From NCBI GenBank assembly GCA_902478055.1, contig CABSJL010000006.1, positions 1 to 59,040 of the forward strand: a stretch of 59,040 nucleotides of DNA, given 5' to 3'. Every line of letters begins with the position of its first letter. Positions within the stretch are counted from its first letter, which is position 1. Shown piece by piece: positions 23,873-33,469 of this stretch. Position numbers and translations under genes: made by a program. This DNA is from an uncultured Veillonella sp. GTDB lineage: Bacteria > Bacillota > Negativicutes > Veillonellales > Veillonellaceae. Under the pieces are notes generated by a model, which did not search any database, had not been told where the DNA came from, and saw nothing but the letters and a program-made list of their open reading frames with translations.

Positions 23873-25060
23873 ATGAGAAAGCATATAAAAAATAACGTAT
23901 CTTGGGTTGGTAAAATTGATTGGGAATTACAAGAATTCCACGGTTCTGATTACAGCATTAATAATGGATCTAGCCAAAACGCGTACTTGATTGAAGAGGA
24001 AAAAACCGTCCTTATCGATACCGTATGGAAACCTCATTCCTCAGAGTTTATTGATAATTTGGAATCTGAAATTGATCTAAACAAGATTGATTTTATCGTA
24101 TGTAATCACGGCGAAGTCGATCACAGCGGTTCCTTGCCAGCATTGATGGAGAAAATTCCTAATACTCCGATTTACTGTACAGAAAACGCTGTTAAGTCCT
24201 TGGTTGGTCAATACCATCATCCAGAATGGAATTTTAAAACTGTGAAAACAGGGGATTCCGTAGATATCGGCAACGGTAAATCTTTGGTATTCGTTGAAAT
24301 GCGCATGCTTCACTGGCCTGATTCCATGGCGACGTATATGACTGGCGACAATATCTTGTTCTCCAACGATGCCTTTGGTCAACATTTTGCGGTAGAAGAA
24401 TTGTGGGCTGATAAGGCTGATCAATGCCGTCTATGGGCAGAGGCGATGAAATATTACGCTAATATTTTGAACCCATTCTCTCCATTGGTAAAAGCAAAGG
24501 TTGAAGAAATTCAAAAGTTAAACTTGCCAATCGATATCATTGCTACAAGTCATGGTGCTATTTGGCGTGAAAACCCATTGCAAATCGTAGAGAAATACTA
24601 TGAATGGTCCCAAGCATACCAAGAAGACCAAATTACAGTCGTATATGACACCATGTGGGATGGTACGAAGAAATTGGCTCATAAAATTGCTGATGAAATT
24701 GCAAAACAATCTCCTGATACACGAGTTAAGATCTTTAATATCAGTAAAACCAATAAAAATGACATCATGACAGAAGTATTCAAGTCTAAAGCCATTGCTG
24801 TTGGTTCCCCAACTGTAGGGAATAGTGTATTATCTGCCGTAGCTGGATGGCTCGACTTCTTACGTGAGTTGAAGTTTAAAAACAAAAAGGCTGCTGTATT
24901 CGGTACCTACGGTTGGTCTGGTGAATCTACAAAGGTACTTCGTGAAGAATTAACTAAATATGGATTCTCTGTTGTTGAACCAGAAATCAAATGTAACTGG
25001 AACCCAGATGCAGATGATTTTGGTAAAGCAGAAGAACTTGTAAAAGCCTTGCTAGCTTAA
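23873..25060 (+). CDS. fprA: flavodiiron protein (A-type flavoprotein)
   Basis: A 395-residue protein with an N-terminal metallo-beta-lactamase-like diiron domain. Ligands are His79, Glu81, Asp83 and His84 in NHGEVDHSGS, with His147 and Asp166. A C-terminal FMN flavodoxin domain starts near residue 255 (VYDTMWDGTKKLAHKIADE). It reduces O2 to water or NO to N2O and protects anaerobes. The start at 23873 has ATGGAGG upstream; the ATG at 23861 lies in that site. It is a single gene between a palindromic operator candidate and a terminator. Confidence 0.94.
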   Translation: MRKHIKNNVSWVGKIDWELQEFHGSDYSINNGSSQNAYLIEEEKTVLIDTVWKPHSSEFIDNLESEIDLNKIDFIVCNHGEVDHSGSLPALMEKIPNTPIYCTENAVKSLVGQYHHPEWNFKTVKTGDSVDIGNGKSLVFVEMRMLHWPDSMATYMTGDNILFSNDAFGQHFAVEELWADKADQCRLWAEAMKYYANILNPFSPLVKAKVEEIQKLNLPIDIIATSHGAIWRENPLQIVEKYYEWSQAYQEDQITVVYDTMWDGTKKLAHKIADEIAKQSPDTRVKIFNISKTNKNDIMTEVFKSKAIAVGSPTVGNSVLSAVAGWLDFLRELKFKNKKAAVFGTYGWSGESTKVLREELTKYGFSVVEPEIKCNWNPDADDFGKAEELVKALLA

Positions 25061-25065
25061 TATAT

Positions 25066-25105
25066 AAAAAGCTCCTAGCGTTCATAGAACGTAGGAGCTT
25101 TTTGG
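25066..25105 (+). terminator. terminator after fprA
   Basis: AAAAAGCTCCTA-GCGTTC / GAACG-TAGGAGCTTTTT with one bulge and a T-run. Confidence 0.88.
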
Positions 25106-25743
25106 TTTTTATGATCTATTTGGAATTATATGAGTATTATATATAGATTAAGTCTTATTTTTGTAAGCTTATACGAATATGTGTGGCGATATGTGTATAC
25201 TAATCTTGAGTATTTACATAGATGTGTTATGCTATTAAGCATAAAAATAAAAATAGTATAAAATTCAGAAAAATGATTAAATATTCTATTCTATAAAAAT
25301 TCAGAAAGTGTTCATGAAATTAATGTGAATAATGAATAACTGGAAAGTCTAAATATCTGTTTGGCTTATTAAAGTAATAATTATTTATAAGCTATACAAT
25401 ATATATTCTGTAGAATCCTAAAAAAGGTGTGATTTTTTTTACTCATAAGCAAAATCGATGAGTATATTAATACAACGAAGAATACCAGTAATCACGCTAT
25501 TTTTTGAAATTATGAAGAGTTATTAATGAACTTTATATGGGAAAAAGGCTTGTTTATATCGTAAAACTTTGATATGCTAGGCGGGTAATCAACAATATAA
25601 ATTTTTCTTAAAATGAATTGAATATATTTCTTAGCTCAAAATAAGAAGTATATTTAATTAGCCCGAGGAGAGAGGCGGAATTTAGAGAGACTGAAAAATT
25701 GTATTGTGTTTGGTTAAGAATTTTAATTTAGCGAGGGTGTAAG
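25106..25743. other. long AT-rich leader region of the autotransporter gene
   Basis: No ORF is seen in about 640 bases. A hairpin TACTCAT...ATGAGTA lies at about 25439-25463. CTTTGATATGCT at about 25566 may be promoter sequence. The part from about 25660 (CCCGAGGAGAGAGG onward) is purine-rich. Surface-adhesin genes often have long leaders; regulation here is not readable. Confidence 0.4.
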
Positions 25744-27705
25744 ATGAGAGAAAACAAACATTCCAAAAAATTAGCGTTTGCTGTATTGGCTGCAACAGCT
25801 GCTGTAGGTCTATCTGCAACTGCACCAGTTAATGCGGCAGAAATTCAAACAGCACAAGGTTTTATCTTTGCTGCTGGTAATGCTACAGCATCTCCTGACA
25901 CTACACATAATAGTGTTGCTTATGGTACCGTTGCTGATGGTACAGCTACAAGCATTGCTGTAGGTCAAGGTAATTTAATTACAAGCGCTAATGGTTCTAG
26001 CAGTGCCTATGGTAACCAAAATACTATTAATGGTAACCAAGCTAATGCATTCGGTGATGGTAATAGCGTAACTGGTGCATTCGCACAAGCATTTGGTGAT
26101 AGCAATGTAATTAGTGGTACAAATGCGATTGGTTATGGTTATAACAATACTGTAGCTGGTACAACTACAAACTACCGTGATCGTACTTTCGATAATGAAC
26201 CAGATTCTGCTACACTTTTGAACGGCTCTTGGAATAGTAATTCCGTAGCAATCGGTTCTGAAAATACTGCATTAGGTAGCTCTGCATTAGCAGTCGGCAA
26301 TAAGGCTCAAGCGAGTATGAGCGAATCCATTGCTATCGGTCATGAAGCTCAAGCTGACAAAACTTGGGGTATTGCAATCGGTACTCGTGCAACTGCTTCC
26401 GATGTACGTTCTTTAGCTCTTGGTCACCAAGCAAAATCTACTGGTTACAAAGCTAATGCAATCGGTGCTGATGCTACAGCAAATGGCAACCATGCTAATG
26501 CAATTGGTTCCTCTGCAACAGCAACTGGCGATCATGCACAAGCATTCGGTGCTGGTGCACAAGCAACAGGCGTACGTACTAACGTATTCGGTTCTGATGC
26601 AGCTGCAACTGCTGACTACAGTATTGCAATCGGTAACAAAGCTAATGCATCCACTGCAAACTCCATTGCATTAGGTGCTAACTCTACTACTCGTTCTGCT
26701 ACTAACGTAACTAACGCAACAGTAGCTGGTCATACATATGGTGGATTCGCAGGCACTAGCCCTGTAGGCTCTGTATCCGTTGGTAAAGCTGGTGAAGAAC
26801 GTCAAATCCACAACGTAGCAGCTGGTAAAATTTCCGCTGACTCCACAGATGCTGTAAACGGTAGCCAATTGTACTCCGTGGCAAATGATTTGCAAACTCA
26901 AATCAACAATTCCACACCAGGTGCAATCAACAATAACATCAATAACTTGAATAACCGTGTTGGTAATGTTGAAAAACGCGTTAATAAAGTAGGTGCAGGT
27001 TCTGCTGCATTGGCTGCATTGCATCCATTGGACTTCAACCCAGATGACAAATGGACAATCGCTGCTGGTTATGGTCACTACCACAATGCTAACTCCGCTG
27101 CATTAGGTGCTTTCTACCGTCCTAACGAAGATACAATGTTCTCCGTTGGTGGCACTGTAGGTACTGGCGAAACTCAATTGAACGCAGGTGTATCTATTCG
27201 TCTTGGTAAACGTTCCCCAGAATCCCGTTCCCGCGTAGCTATGGGTCGTGAAATTGCTGAATTGAACGCACGTCTTCAAGATATGGAAAACAAATACAAC
27301 AACTTGTTACAAATCTTGACTCCACATGCAATTGATCCTAGCAAAACTGCTGAATTCCCAGATGTTCCTCGTAATCACTGGGCTTACCAATACATTAGCC
27401 AATTGGCTGGTAATGGTATCCTTGTTGGTTACCCTGATGGCACATTCAAAGGCGATGTTAAGATGACTCGTTACGAATTCGCTACTATGTTGTACCGTGC
27501 ACTTCAAAATGGTGCTCCTATCGATGACAACATGAAACGTGCTATGAACGAATTTGGTCCTGAATTACAAAATATTCGTCTTAACCACTTCCGTGTTGAC
27601 CGTATTTCTGGTGCTGATAACGATCGTCATAAAACAGAACGTGTTCGCGTTAACAACGAACCTAAAACTCAACGCGACGTATACGGTTCCCGTATTAACC
27701 AATAA
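25744..27705 (+). CDS. YadA-like trimeric autotransporter with C-terminal SLH domain
   Basis: A 653-residue surface protein. Order: signal peptide (1-31); head of collagen-binding-like repeats with SIAIG/ANAIG motifs (about 55-315); neck and stalk with DAVNGSQLYSVANDL (369-383); coiled coil (395-415); membrane anchor of short beta strands (425-488), ending SIRLGKR; a second coiled coil (500-527); then one SLH motif (FPDVPRNHWAYQYI to TRYEFATMLYRAL, 538-586) and a charged tail. In classical members the anchor ends the protein. Here the SLH follows it, which would reach into the periplasm and bind the cell wall. The ribosome site is GCGAGGGTG. Confidence 0.9.
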   Translation: MRENKHSKKLAFAVLAATAAVGLSATAPVNAAEIQTAQGFIFAAGNATASPDTTHNSVAYGTVADGTATSIAVGQGNLITSANGSSSAYGNQNTINGNQANAFGDGNSVTGAFAQAFGDSNVISGTNAIGYGYNNTVAGTTTNYRDRTFDNEPDSATLLNGSWNSNSVAIGSENTALGSSALAVGNKAQASMSESIAIGHEAQADKTWGIAIGTRATASDVRSLALGHQAKSTGYKANAIGADATANGNHANAIGSSATATGDHAQAFGAGAQATGVRTNVFGSDAAATADYSIAIGNKANASTANSIALGANSTTRSATNVTNATVAGHTYGGFAGTSPVGSVSVGKAGEERQIHNVAAGKISADSTDAVNGSQLYSVANDLQTQINNSTPGAINNNINNLNNRVGNVEKRVNKVGAGSAALAALHPLDFNPDDKWTIAAGYGHYHNANSAALGAFYRPNEDTMFSVGGTVGTGETQLNAGVSIRLGKRSPESRSRVAMGREIAELNARLQDMENKYNNLLQILTPHAIDPSKTAEFPDVPRNHWAYQYISQLAGNGILVGYPDGTFKGDVKMTRYEFATMLYRALQNGAPIDDNMKRAMNEFGPELQNIRLNHFRVDRISGADNDRHKTERVRVNNEPKTQRDVYGSRINQ

Positions 27706-27745
27706 TACGTTGATAACAACTTCCCCTCGAGCTTGTGAAAGCTCA

Positions 27746-27785
27746 AAAACAGGATGTATCCCAGTGATACATCCTGTTTTTTTAT
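27746..27785 (+). terminator. terminator of the autotransporter gene
   Basis: AAACAGGATGTATC-CCAGT-GATACATCCTGTTT followed by TTTT; a very stable hairpin. Confidence 0.92.
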
Positions 27786-28048
27786 GCTTATATAGAATTG
27801 ATATATTAACCCTGAAATATAAATAGTGAAATTAATATTTATACATCTTATGTATGTTGGATAACTTTTATAATAGAAAAATACTAGTATTACAATATGT
27901 TATTCTGTGTTTTCTTATTGGGTATAAAAACTTCATATAATATTTATGTAAAAATCTTGAAAGTAAATACATATAGGTGTATAATAACGTTCATAAGTAA
28001 TAAATATACATAGTTTATGAATAAAAATATAGATATGAGGGAAAGACC

Positions 28049-28534
28049 ATGAAAGAATTTAGACAATTAACTGTAGCAGATACAGCGGAATATCATAAGG
28101 TATTAATCGACGGCTATGCAGCGATTAAGGACTATCCGATTACATTCGATGCTATCGATTTTACAGAGGAAGAATCCAAAGAATGGATCGAGACCTATCC
28201 TGTATATGGATTGTATATTGATGGACAACTTGTAAGCTCTATTACATTCTGTATGCCGTGGGTTAAATATTCTACACCGGATAAATTTCCACACATCGCT
28301 CACTTTGTAACCGCACCAGAGTTTAAAGGAAAAGGTTATGCTCGGGAAACTCTTGGCTATGCTGAAGAATTATTGATTAACCAATTTAAAACGCCTGCTG
28401 TTACATTGGGGACTGCAAAAGAACATCCATGGTTGCCTAAAATGTATGAGTCCTTTGGCTTTAAGGCCTATGACAAAGTTCATTTTAGAGGTAAACAACA
28501 TACTACAATACTTTTCAAAAAAGATTTATTATAG
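28049..28534 (+). CDS. GNAT family acetyltransferase
   Basis: A 161-residue protein with the GNAT fold. MKEFRQLTVADTAEYHKV is the usual start. The acetyl-CoA loop is in FVTAPEFKGKGYARETLGYA, that is R/Q-x-x-G-x-G/A in relaxed form. MYESFGFKAYDKVHF is the C-terminal strand region. It transfers acetyl from acetyl-CoA to an unknown amine. The ATG has GAGGGAAAG upstream. It is a single gene between two terminators. Confidence 0.83.
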   Translation: MKEFRQLTVADTAEYHKVLIDGYAAIKDYPITFDAIDFTEEESKEWIETYPVYGLYIDGQLVSSITFCMPWVKYSTPDKFPHIAHFVTAPEFKGKGYARETLGYAEELLINQFKTPAVTLGTAKEHPWLPKMYESFGFKAYDKVHFRGKQHTTILFKKDLL

Positions 28535-28539
28535 AAAGC

Positions 28540-28632
28540 AAACCTTATACACTACTTACCTTTGATTTAGAATGTCTTTATAATTCGACATAATAACAGA
28601 ATCAAATGTAATTGATGTATAAGGTTTATTTG
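28540..28632 (+). terminator. long imperfect palindrome / terminator
   Basis: AAACCTTATACA (28540-28551) pairs with TGTATAAGGTTT (28616-28627). Inside, TTTGATT pairs with AATCAAA and ATGTC with GACAT. The nearly continuous dyad of about 88 bases is followed by ATTTGTTT. It ends the GNAT transcript but is longer than needed and could be a decayed insertion. Confidence 0.5.
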
Positions 28633-28736
28633 TTTATGCAAAAAATACATGTTTGGGTATATAATGTAAACATATGTAGTATGTCTATGGACTATGGGAT
28701 AGGGTCATGGATGTTTTTTTGAAAGGATGTGAGACT

Positions 28737-29486
28737 ATGTTAGTCTTATCTGGTATTTTAGTGATGGTCATCGGTCTGATGCTGCGCTTTAATGCCTTGT
28801 TAGTTGTCGTAGCCGCAGGGTTTGTAACGGGCCTTGCAGGTGGTCTCAGTATCAACGATATCGTTGGTGCCATTGGGGAGGCTTTCGTTAAAAATCGTTA
28901 TATGTCATTATTTATTTTGATTTTACCTGTTATTGGTCTTATGGAACGTCATGGCTTACGTGAACGGGCAGAAATTTTGATTGGTAAGATCAACGCTGCT
29001 ACGGCTGGTCGTATCTTTATGATTTACTTATTTGTGCGCCAAGTAACTGTAGCTTTTGGTATTAACATGTCCGGTATGGTTGCCATGGTACGTCCGTTGA
29101 TCGCACCTATGAGTGAAGCTGCTGTAGCACAAGGCCGCCCCGTATCTCAACGTACCCTTGATAAGGTGCGCGGTATAGCTGCTTCTGCCGATAATACAGG
29201 TAACTTCTTCGGTCAAAACTTATTCCTTGCTGCTGGTGGTTTATTACTCATCAAAGGCGTTATGGAACAATTGGGCTATTCTGTTGAATTAACAGATATG
29301 GTATTGTACGGATTGCCAACTGCTGTTTGTGCATATATCGTTAACTTCATTCGCTTTATTATCTTCGATAAAACAATTCAAGCCTATGTAGCTCGTGACG
29401 AAGCAGATATGAAAGCTGGTAAATTAGTACCTAATGAATTCAATATCCTTGTTACACCAGAAGAATTAGCGAAAGGGGGCAAATAA
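28737..29486 (+). CDS. DUF969 membrane protein, predicted 5-oxoproline transporter subunit
   Basis: A 249-residue protein with about seven membrane segments (MLVLSGILVMVIGLMLRFNA, then YMSLFILILPVIGLMERHGL and VTVAFGINMSGMVAMVRPLI). It is a DUF969 member. DUF969 and DUF979 proteins form pairs, and databases describe them as 5-oxoproline transporter subunits. The neighbouring pyrrolidone-carboxylate peptidase gene supports that. The start at 28737 has AAAGGATGTGAG upstream. The DUF979 gene starts one base after its stop. Confidence 0.82.
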   Translation: MLVLSGILVMVIGLMLRFNALLVVVAAGFVTGLAGGLSINDIVGAIGEAFVKNRYMSLFILILPVIGLMERHGLRERAEILIGKINAATAGRIFMIYLFVRQVTVAFGINMSGMVAMVRPLIAPMSEAAVAQGRPVSQRTLDKVRGIAASADNTGNFFGQNLFLAAGGLLLIKGVMEQLGYSVELTDMVLYGLPTAVCAYIVNFIRFIIFDKTIQAYVARDEADMKAGKLVPNEFNILVTPEELAKGGK

Positions 29487-29487
29487 T

Positions 29488-30417
29488 ATGTTAGAACTAC
29501 TCTATAAAATGCAGCCCTTAGATTATGTATATCTTCTTGTAGGGATTATTCTATTTATCTTTGCCATTCAATCATTTTTAGATAAAGAACATAAATATCG
29601 CATTGGTACAGGTCTATTTTGGTTATTGTATAGTGTATCCTTTATCTTTGGCTCTTATCTCTCCAAGGAAATTAATGGTTGGCTCGTAATTGCTATGGCG
29701 GTTATCGTCTTGGTGAAACAACTTGGCAAAGGCAATTACTTTGAATCTCATATTGAATTTAAAAAAGGTGAAGCTGTTCGTATTGGTAATGTTATCTTCG
29801 TTCCAGCCTTACTTGTTGGTATTATTACATTCGTAATCGGCTTCTTTACTAAACTAGGTGCGCTTGTAGGTCTTGGTATTGCCGCAATCATCGCTATGTG
29901 TGCTGCTCTTTACATCACTAAGGGTAACCTTAACCAAGGTTTCCATGAAGGTCGTCGCCTTATCGATGCGATCGGTTGGACTGCTATTTTGTCCCAATTA
30001 TTGGCGGCTCTCGGCTATCTATTTAATTTGGCTGGCGTTGGTAAAATTATCTCCAGTGCCGTCGCAAGTGTAGTACCAGCTGACAATGTATTCCTCGTTG
30101 TTGTAGCATACTGTATCGGTATGGTTATCTTCACAATGATCATGGGTAACGCCTTCGCTGCATTTGCCATGATTACAAGTGCCATCGGTATTCCAATGCT
30201 CGTCGTAGCTCATGGTGCTAACCCAGCTGCTGTCGGTGCTATTGCAATGCTTGCTGGCTATTGCGGTACATTGATGACTCCTATGGCGGCCAACTTCAAC
30301 ATCGTACCGGTAGCGCTCCTTGAAATGCGCGACCAATACGGCGTTATTAAAGCGCAACTTCCAATTGCATTAATTATGCTCGTGTTGAACATCCTATTGA
30401 TGTATTACTTTATTTAA
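29488..30417 (+). CDS. DUF979 membrane protein, predicted 5-oxoproline transporter subunit
   Basis: A 309-residue protein with about nine membrane segments (YVYLLVGIILFIFAIQSFL..., VGIITFVIGFFTKLGALVGL..., IGMVIFTMIMGNAFAAFAMI). It is the DUF979 partner of the previous protein. The conserved GYCGTLMTPMAANFNIVPVA near the C-terminus is typical. Together they probably move 5-oxoproline (pyroglutamate) across the inner membrane. The ribosome site GAAAGGGGGC lies at the end of the DUF969 gene. Confidence 0.82.
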   Translation: MLELLYKMQPLDYVYLLVGIILFIFAIQSFLDKEHKYRIGTGLFWLLYSVSFIFGSYLSKEINGWLVIAMAVIVLVKQLGKGNYFESHIEFKKGEAVRIGNVIFVPALLVGIITFVIGFFTKLGALVGLGIAAIIAMCAALYITKGNLNQGFHEGRRLIDAIGWTAILSQLLAALGYLFNLAGVGKIISSAVASVVPADNVFLVVVAYCIGMVIFTMIMGNAFAAFAMITSAIGIPMLVVAHGANPAAVGAIAMLAGYCGTLMTPMAANFNIVPVALLEMRDQYGVIKAQLPIALIMLVLNILLMYYFI

Positions 30418-30559
30418 CCTTTTTCTTTGAAAGAACGATATTCTTATGATATTGGATGATATATACAATCTACTATGATGTAGTTTTGAGGTAGGATTGT
30501 CCTTATAAAAACATGTGATTATTGATATAAATCATAGAATTTCGTTATGAGGTAGTGTG

Positions 30560-31213
30560 ATGAAAACAATTTTGATTACCGGTTTTGATCCATTCGGCGG
30601 TGAACCTATTAATCCTGCTTGGGAAGCGGTAAAAACAATGGATGGTTATACCGATGGTGATTATAAGGTAGTGACTCAAATGGTTCCTACTGTGCGTTAC
30701 AAATCTGTTGATACTGTGAAAGCTGCGGCTGAAGAGTGCCAACCAGATTTCATTCTATGTGTAGGTCAAGCAGGCGGTCGCCCAGATATTACAGTAGAAC
30801 GCGTTGCTATTAACTGTGATGATTTCCGCATCCCAGATAATGGGGGCAACCAACCGGAAGATGAACCTGTTGTAGCCGATGGCCCTAGTGCATACTTTGC
30901 GACATTGCCTATTAAAAACATCGTTAACGCATTGCATCAAAATGGTATTCCAGCTAAGGTTTCTAATACAGCGGGTACCTTCGTATGTAATCACTTGATG
31001 TATGGTGTATGTCATTATGCAGCGCAAAAGGGCAACATCAAAGCGGGCTTCATGCATATTCCGTACTTGCCATCCCAAGTAGTGGATAAACCAAATCAAC
31101 CAAGTATGGCTGTTGAAACTGTACGTGCCACATTGGAAACCATCGTTCACGTATTAGCTCATGGTGAAAGCTACAAGGCACAAGATATTAACTATACAAC
31201 ACCTCACGAATAA
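30560..31213 (+). CDS. pcp: pyrrolidone-carboxylate peptidase
   Basis: A 217-residue cytoplasmic C15 cysteine peptidase that removes N-terminal pyroglutamate from peptides. The triad is complete: Glu80 in TVERVAINCDDFRIPDN, Cys143 in NTAGTFVCNHLMYG and His166 in FMHIPYLP. Numbering agrees with known Pcp enzymes. MKTILITGFDPFGG is the signature start. I use the ATG at 30560, not the GTG just before it. About 140 bases separate it from the transporter pair, so it may have its own promoter. Confidence 0.95.
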   Translation: MKTILITGFDPFGGEPINPAWEAVKTMDGYTDGDYKVVTQMVPTVRYKSVDTVKAAAEECQPDFILCVGQAGGRPDITVERVAINCDDFRIPDNGGNQPEDEPVVADGPSAYFATLPIKNIVNALHQNGIPAKVSNTAGTFVCNHLMYGVCHYAAQKGNIKAGFMHIPYLPSQVVDKPNQPSMAVETVRATLETIVHVLAHGESYKAQDINYTTPHE

Positions 31214-31396
31214 AAATCTCAGAAGTACTAGTGTTTACTTCTGGGGAGTGTGTAGTGATAGATTTAGCTTTCAATCACTATATAATGTAAGATTTAGTTC
31301 TTGATTATTATGTTATTTTAGTATGTACTTGGGTACATAAAATAAATTTAATATATGAGATATTGTGTGATATCTATATGAGAGAAGGTCTTTTTA

Positions 31397-32725
31397 ATGA
31401 ATAAAAAGTTGGTAGCAAGTTTAGTTTCCTGTATGGTATTGGGTTCTGTAAGTGTGTATGCAGCTAATCCATTTTCCGATGTAGATGCTTCTAGTTGGGC
31501 GTATCAATCTGTTGAGCAATTAGCAAATGCAGGTATTATTAATGGATACCCAGATGGAACTTTCAAAGGGAACAATCCTATTACGCGATACGAAATGGCT
31601 CAAATGGTAGCTAAGGCGATGGCTAACCAAGATAAAGCCAATGCGGAACAACAAGCTATGATCAATCGCTTGGCCGACGAATTTGGAAATGAACTCAACA
31701 CATTAGGTGTACGAGTAGCCAAATTAGAAAATCAAGTTGGTAATGTAAAGGTGACTGGTAACTACCGTTTGCGTTACCGCGGCAGCGAGTTGAAAAATGA
31801 TACCTATGCGTATGGTAAACATTCCTCCTTTGATTATCGTGCTCGTGTGATCTTCAATGCTAAGGTTAACGATAAAACTGATGCAGTCGTACGTATTCAA
31901 GGTTCTAGCGAATTCGGCAATAGCAATGCTACACAAGGTAAGATTAATCTTGCCTATGTAGATCATCATTTTGGTAAAGACACAACTTTGCGTGTAGGTC
32001 GTCAACTCTATACACCAGGTCTAGGTCTTATGTATGATGATCTCGTTGATGGTGCTCGCCTCATGTACAAACATGGCAAGCTCGATGTATCTGCTAGTTA
32101 TGGTTACTGGTTGGGTGGTGCTCCTACTTACCAAACTAGAGAAAATACAGTTACTGCAGCTATGGTTGAAGTTAAGGGTAAACTTAATAAACATGTTACT
32201 CTTGGTGGTATGTATGGTCGTTTCCATGATGGTACATTGTACCAAGGCCAAGATGTGGATGCGTTGACAGGTAAACAAGTTAAATCCTTCATTGATTCTC
32301 CATACAAAAATATTTGGGGCCTCAATACAAATATGAACTTTAACCGTTGGAATGTATTCGGCGAATGGCTTACAGCTCCAGGCGTTTCCGATTCTCATGC
32401 TTGGATGGCTAGCCTTGGCTATGGTAACTATGACATTAAGAAAGCTCATACTTATAGCGTACGCGGTCAATACTACTACCAAGAAGGGAACTCCCCAATC
32501 TTCAGTAGTGCCTTTGCGCCTGCGTATAGCTTCTACAATCAACATTATGTAGATAATAAGGGCGTAGCTCATGTACGCAATGGTTTCAAAGGCTTTGTAG
32601 CTAATGTAAACTATGTACCATTCCAAAACGTATCTATCGGTGCTTACTACGGCTTCGGTAATAAAGATATGGACGGTAATAAATTAGGCGATTACTGGCG
32701 TACAGATGTAAACTTCATGTTTTAA
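31397..32725 (+). CDS. OmpM-like outer membrane porin with SLH domain
   Basis: A 442-residue protein. Signal peptide 1-22 (SVSVYA); one SLH domain about 24-72 (NPFSDVDASSWAYQSVEQLA to TRYEMAQMVAKAM); a short coiled coil (75-110); then a beta-barrel from about 115, ending with Phe (YWRTDVNFMF) as outer membrane proteins do. In Negativicutes OmpM proteins of this layout tie the outer membrane to polyamine-modified peptidoglycan through the SLH domain. The ribosome site is GAGAAGGTC. Confidence in the family is high; the pore's selectivity is unknown. Confidence 0.92.
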   Translation: MNKKLVASLVSCMVLGSVSVYAANPFSDVDASSWAYQSVEQLANAGIINGYPDGTFKGNNPITRYEMAQMVAKAMANQDKANAEQQAMINRLADEFGNELNTLGVRVAKLENQVGNVKVTGNYRLRYRGSELKNDTYAYGKHSSFDYRARVIFNAKVNDKTDAVVRIQGSSEFGNSNATQGKINLAYVDHHFGKDTTLRVGRQLYTPGLGLMYDDLVDGARLMYKHGKLDVSASYGYWLGGAPTYQTRENTVTAAMVEVKGKLNKHVTLGGMYGRFHDGTLYQGQDVDALTGKQVKSFIDSPYKNIWGLNTNMNFNRWNVFGEWLTAPGVSDSHAWMASLGYGNYDIKKAHTYSVRGQYYYQEGNSPIFSSAFAPAYSFYNQHYVDNKGVAHVRNGFKGFVANVNYVPFQNVSIGAYYGFGNKDMDGNKLGDYWRTDVNFMF

Positions 32726-32843
32726 TATATGTAGTTTGCATAACACATAATGGTTATATAAGATACATATTGTTATTTAATGGATCATGAACGCATCATG
32801 TTTATATAGCATGTAATGTTTATATAACACATAATCTAAATAA

Positions 32844-32886
32844 AGCTCGAGTTATATCTAGAAAAGATGTAGCTCGGGCTTTTTTG
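32844..32886 (+). terminator. terminator of the porin gene
   Basis: AAGCTCGAGTTATATC / GATGTAGCTCGGGCTT (several G-T pairs) followed by TTTTTTG. Confidence 0.85.
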
Positions 32887-33015
32887 TTTTATATGGCATT
32901 GTTATTTAAACCTTTATATACATTAGTAATGTTTTAAAAATTATCGATACTATTTCGTTAATACATGTAATGTTATAATAAATGAAAATGTTACTATTTG
33001 TGGAGTGTGAATAGG

Positions 33016-33414
33016 ATGTATGAAATCGTAAATGAACCAAATTTAACAATTGCTTTTGATATGGATGTAGAGCTATCTGAATTTGGTGTATTTGGCGTAT
33101 ATATTAAACGAGGCTATAATATCTGTTCTGGCTATATTGATCCTAGTGATTGGTCCGGAATTCGTAAAGGCTATCAAGAATTAGTTGATTTGTATGAGAA
33201 CTGTAAAGGCAAAGCAACCTTTACCTATGTATTAACTGGGGAAGGGGATATTCTTACATTCTCGTTAGATCAAAAGGGTGCTTTGGCGATAGATATTACT
33301 ATTTGTACTACTTACAATTACAAATGTAATATGACTATTGAAAGTTTAGATCAAACGTATTTGCCAAAATTCATTGGATTTTTCAAAGAATTTTTGGAAC
33401 GAGAACCAAAATAA
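33016..33414 (+). CDS. hypothetical protein, cytoplasmic
   Basis: A 132-residue acidic protein without signal or membrane segments (MYEIVNEPNLTIAFDMDVEL...). It has strand-rich blocks (FGVFGVYIKRGYNICSGYID, later TFTYVLTGEGDILTFSLD) and a C-terminal helix LPKFIGFFKEFLEREPK. The look is that of small immunity-type or beta-sandwich proteins, but I cannot place it. The start at 33016 is preceded at a distance by GGAG. A terminator follows at once. Function unknown. Confidence 0.6.
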   Translation: MYEIVNEPNLTIAFDMDVELSEFGVFGVYIKRGYNICSGYIDPSDWSGIRKGYQELVDLYENCKGKATFTYVLTGEGDILTFSLDQKGALAIDITICTTYNYKCNMTIESLDQTYLPKFIGFFKEFLEREPK

Positions 33415-33449
33415 AAAGAGTCGCATCATTAGGATGCGACTCTTTTTTG
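33413..33449 (+). terminator. terminator after the 33016 gene
   Basis: AAAAAGAGTCGCATC-ATTAG-GATGCGACTCTTTTT with a T-run. Its symmetric A and T runs let it also end the convergent remnant at 33470-33739. Confidence 0.9.
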
Positions 33450-33469
33450 TACCCAATTTCTATTTACAA

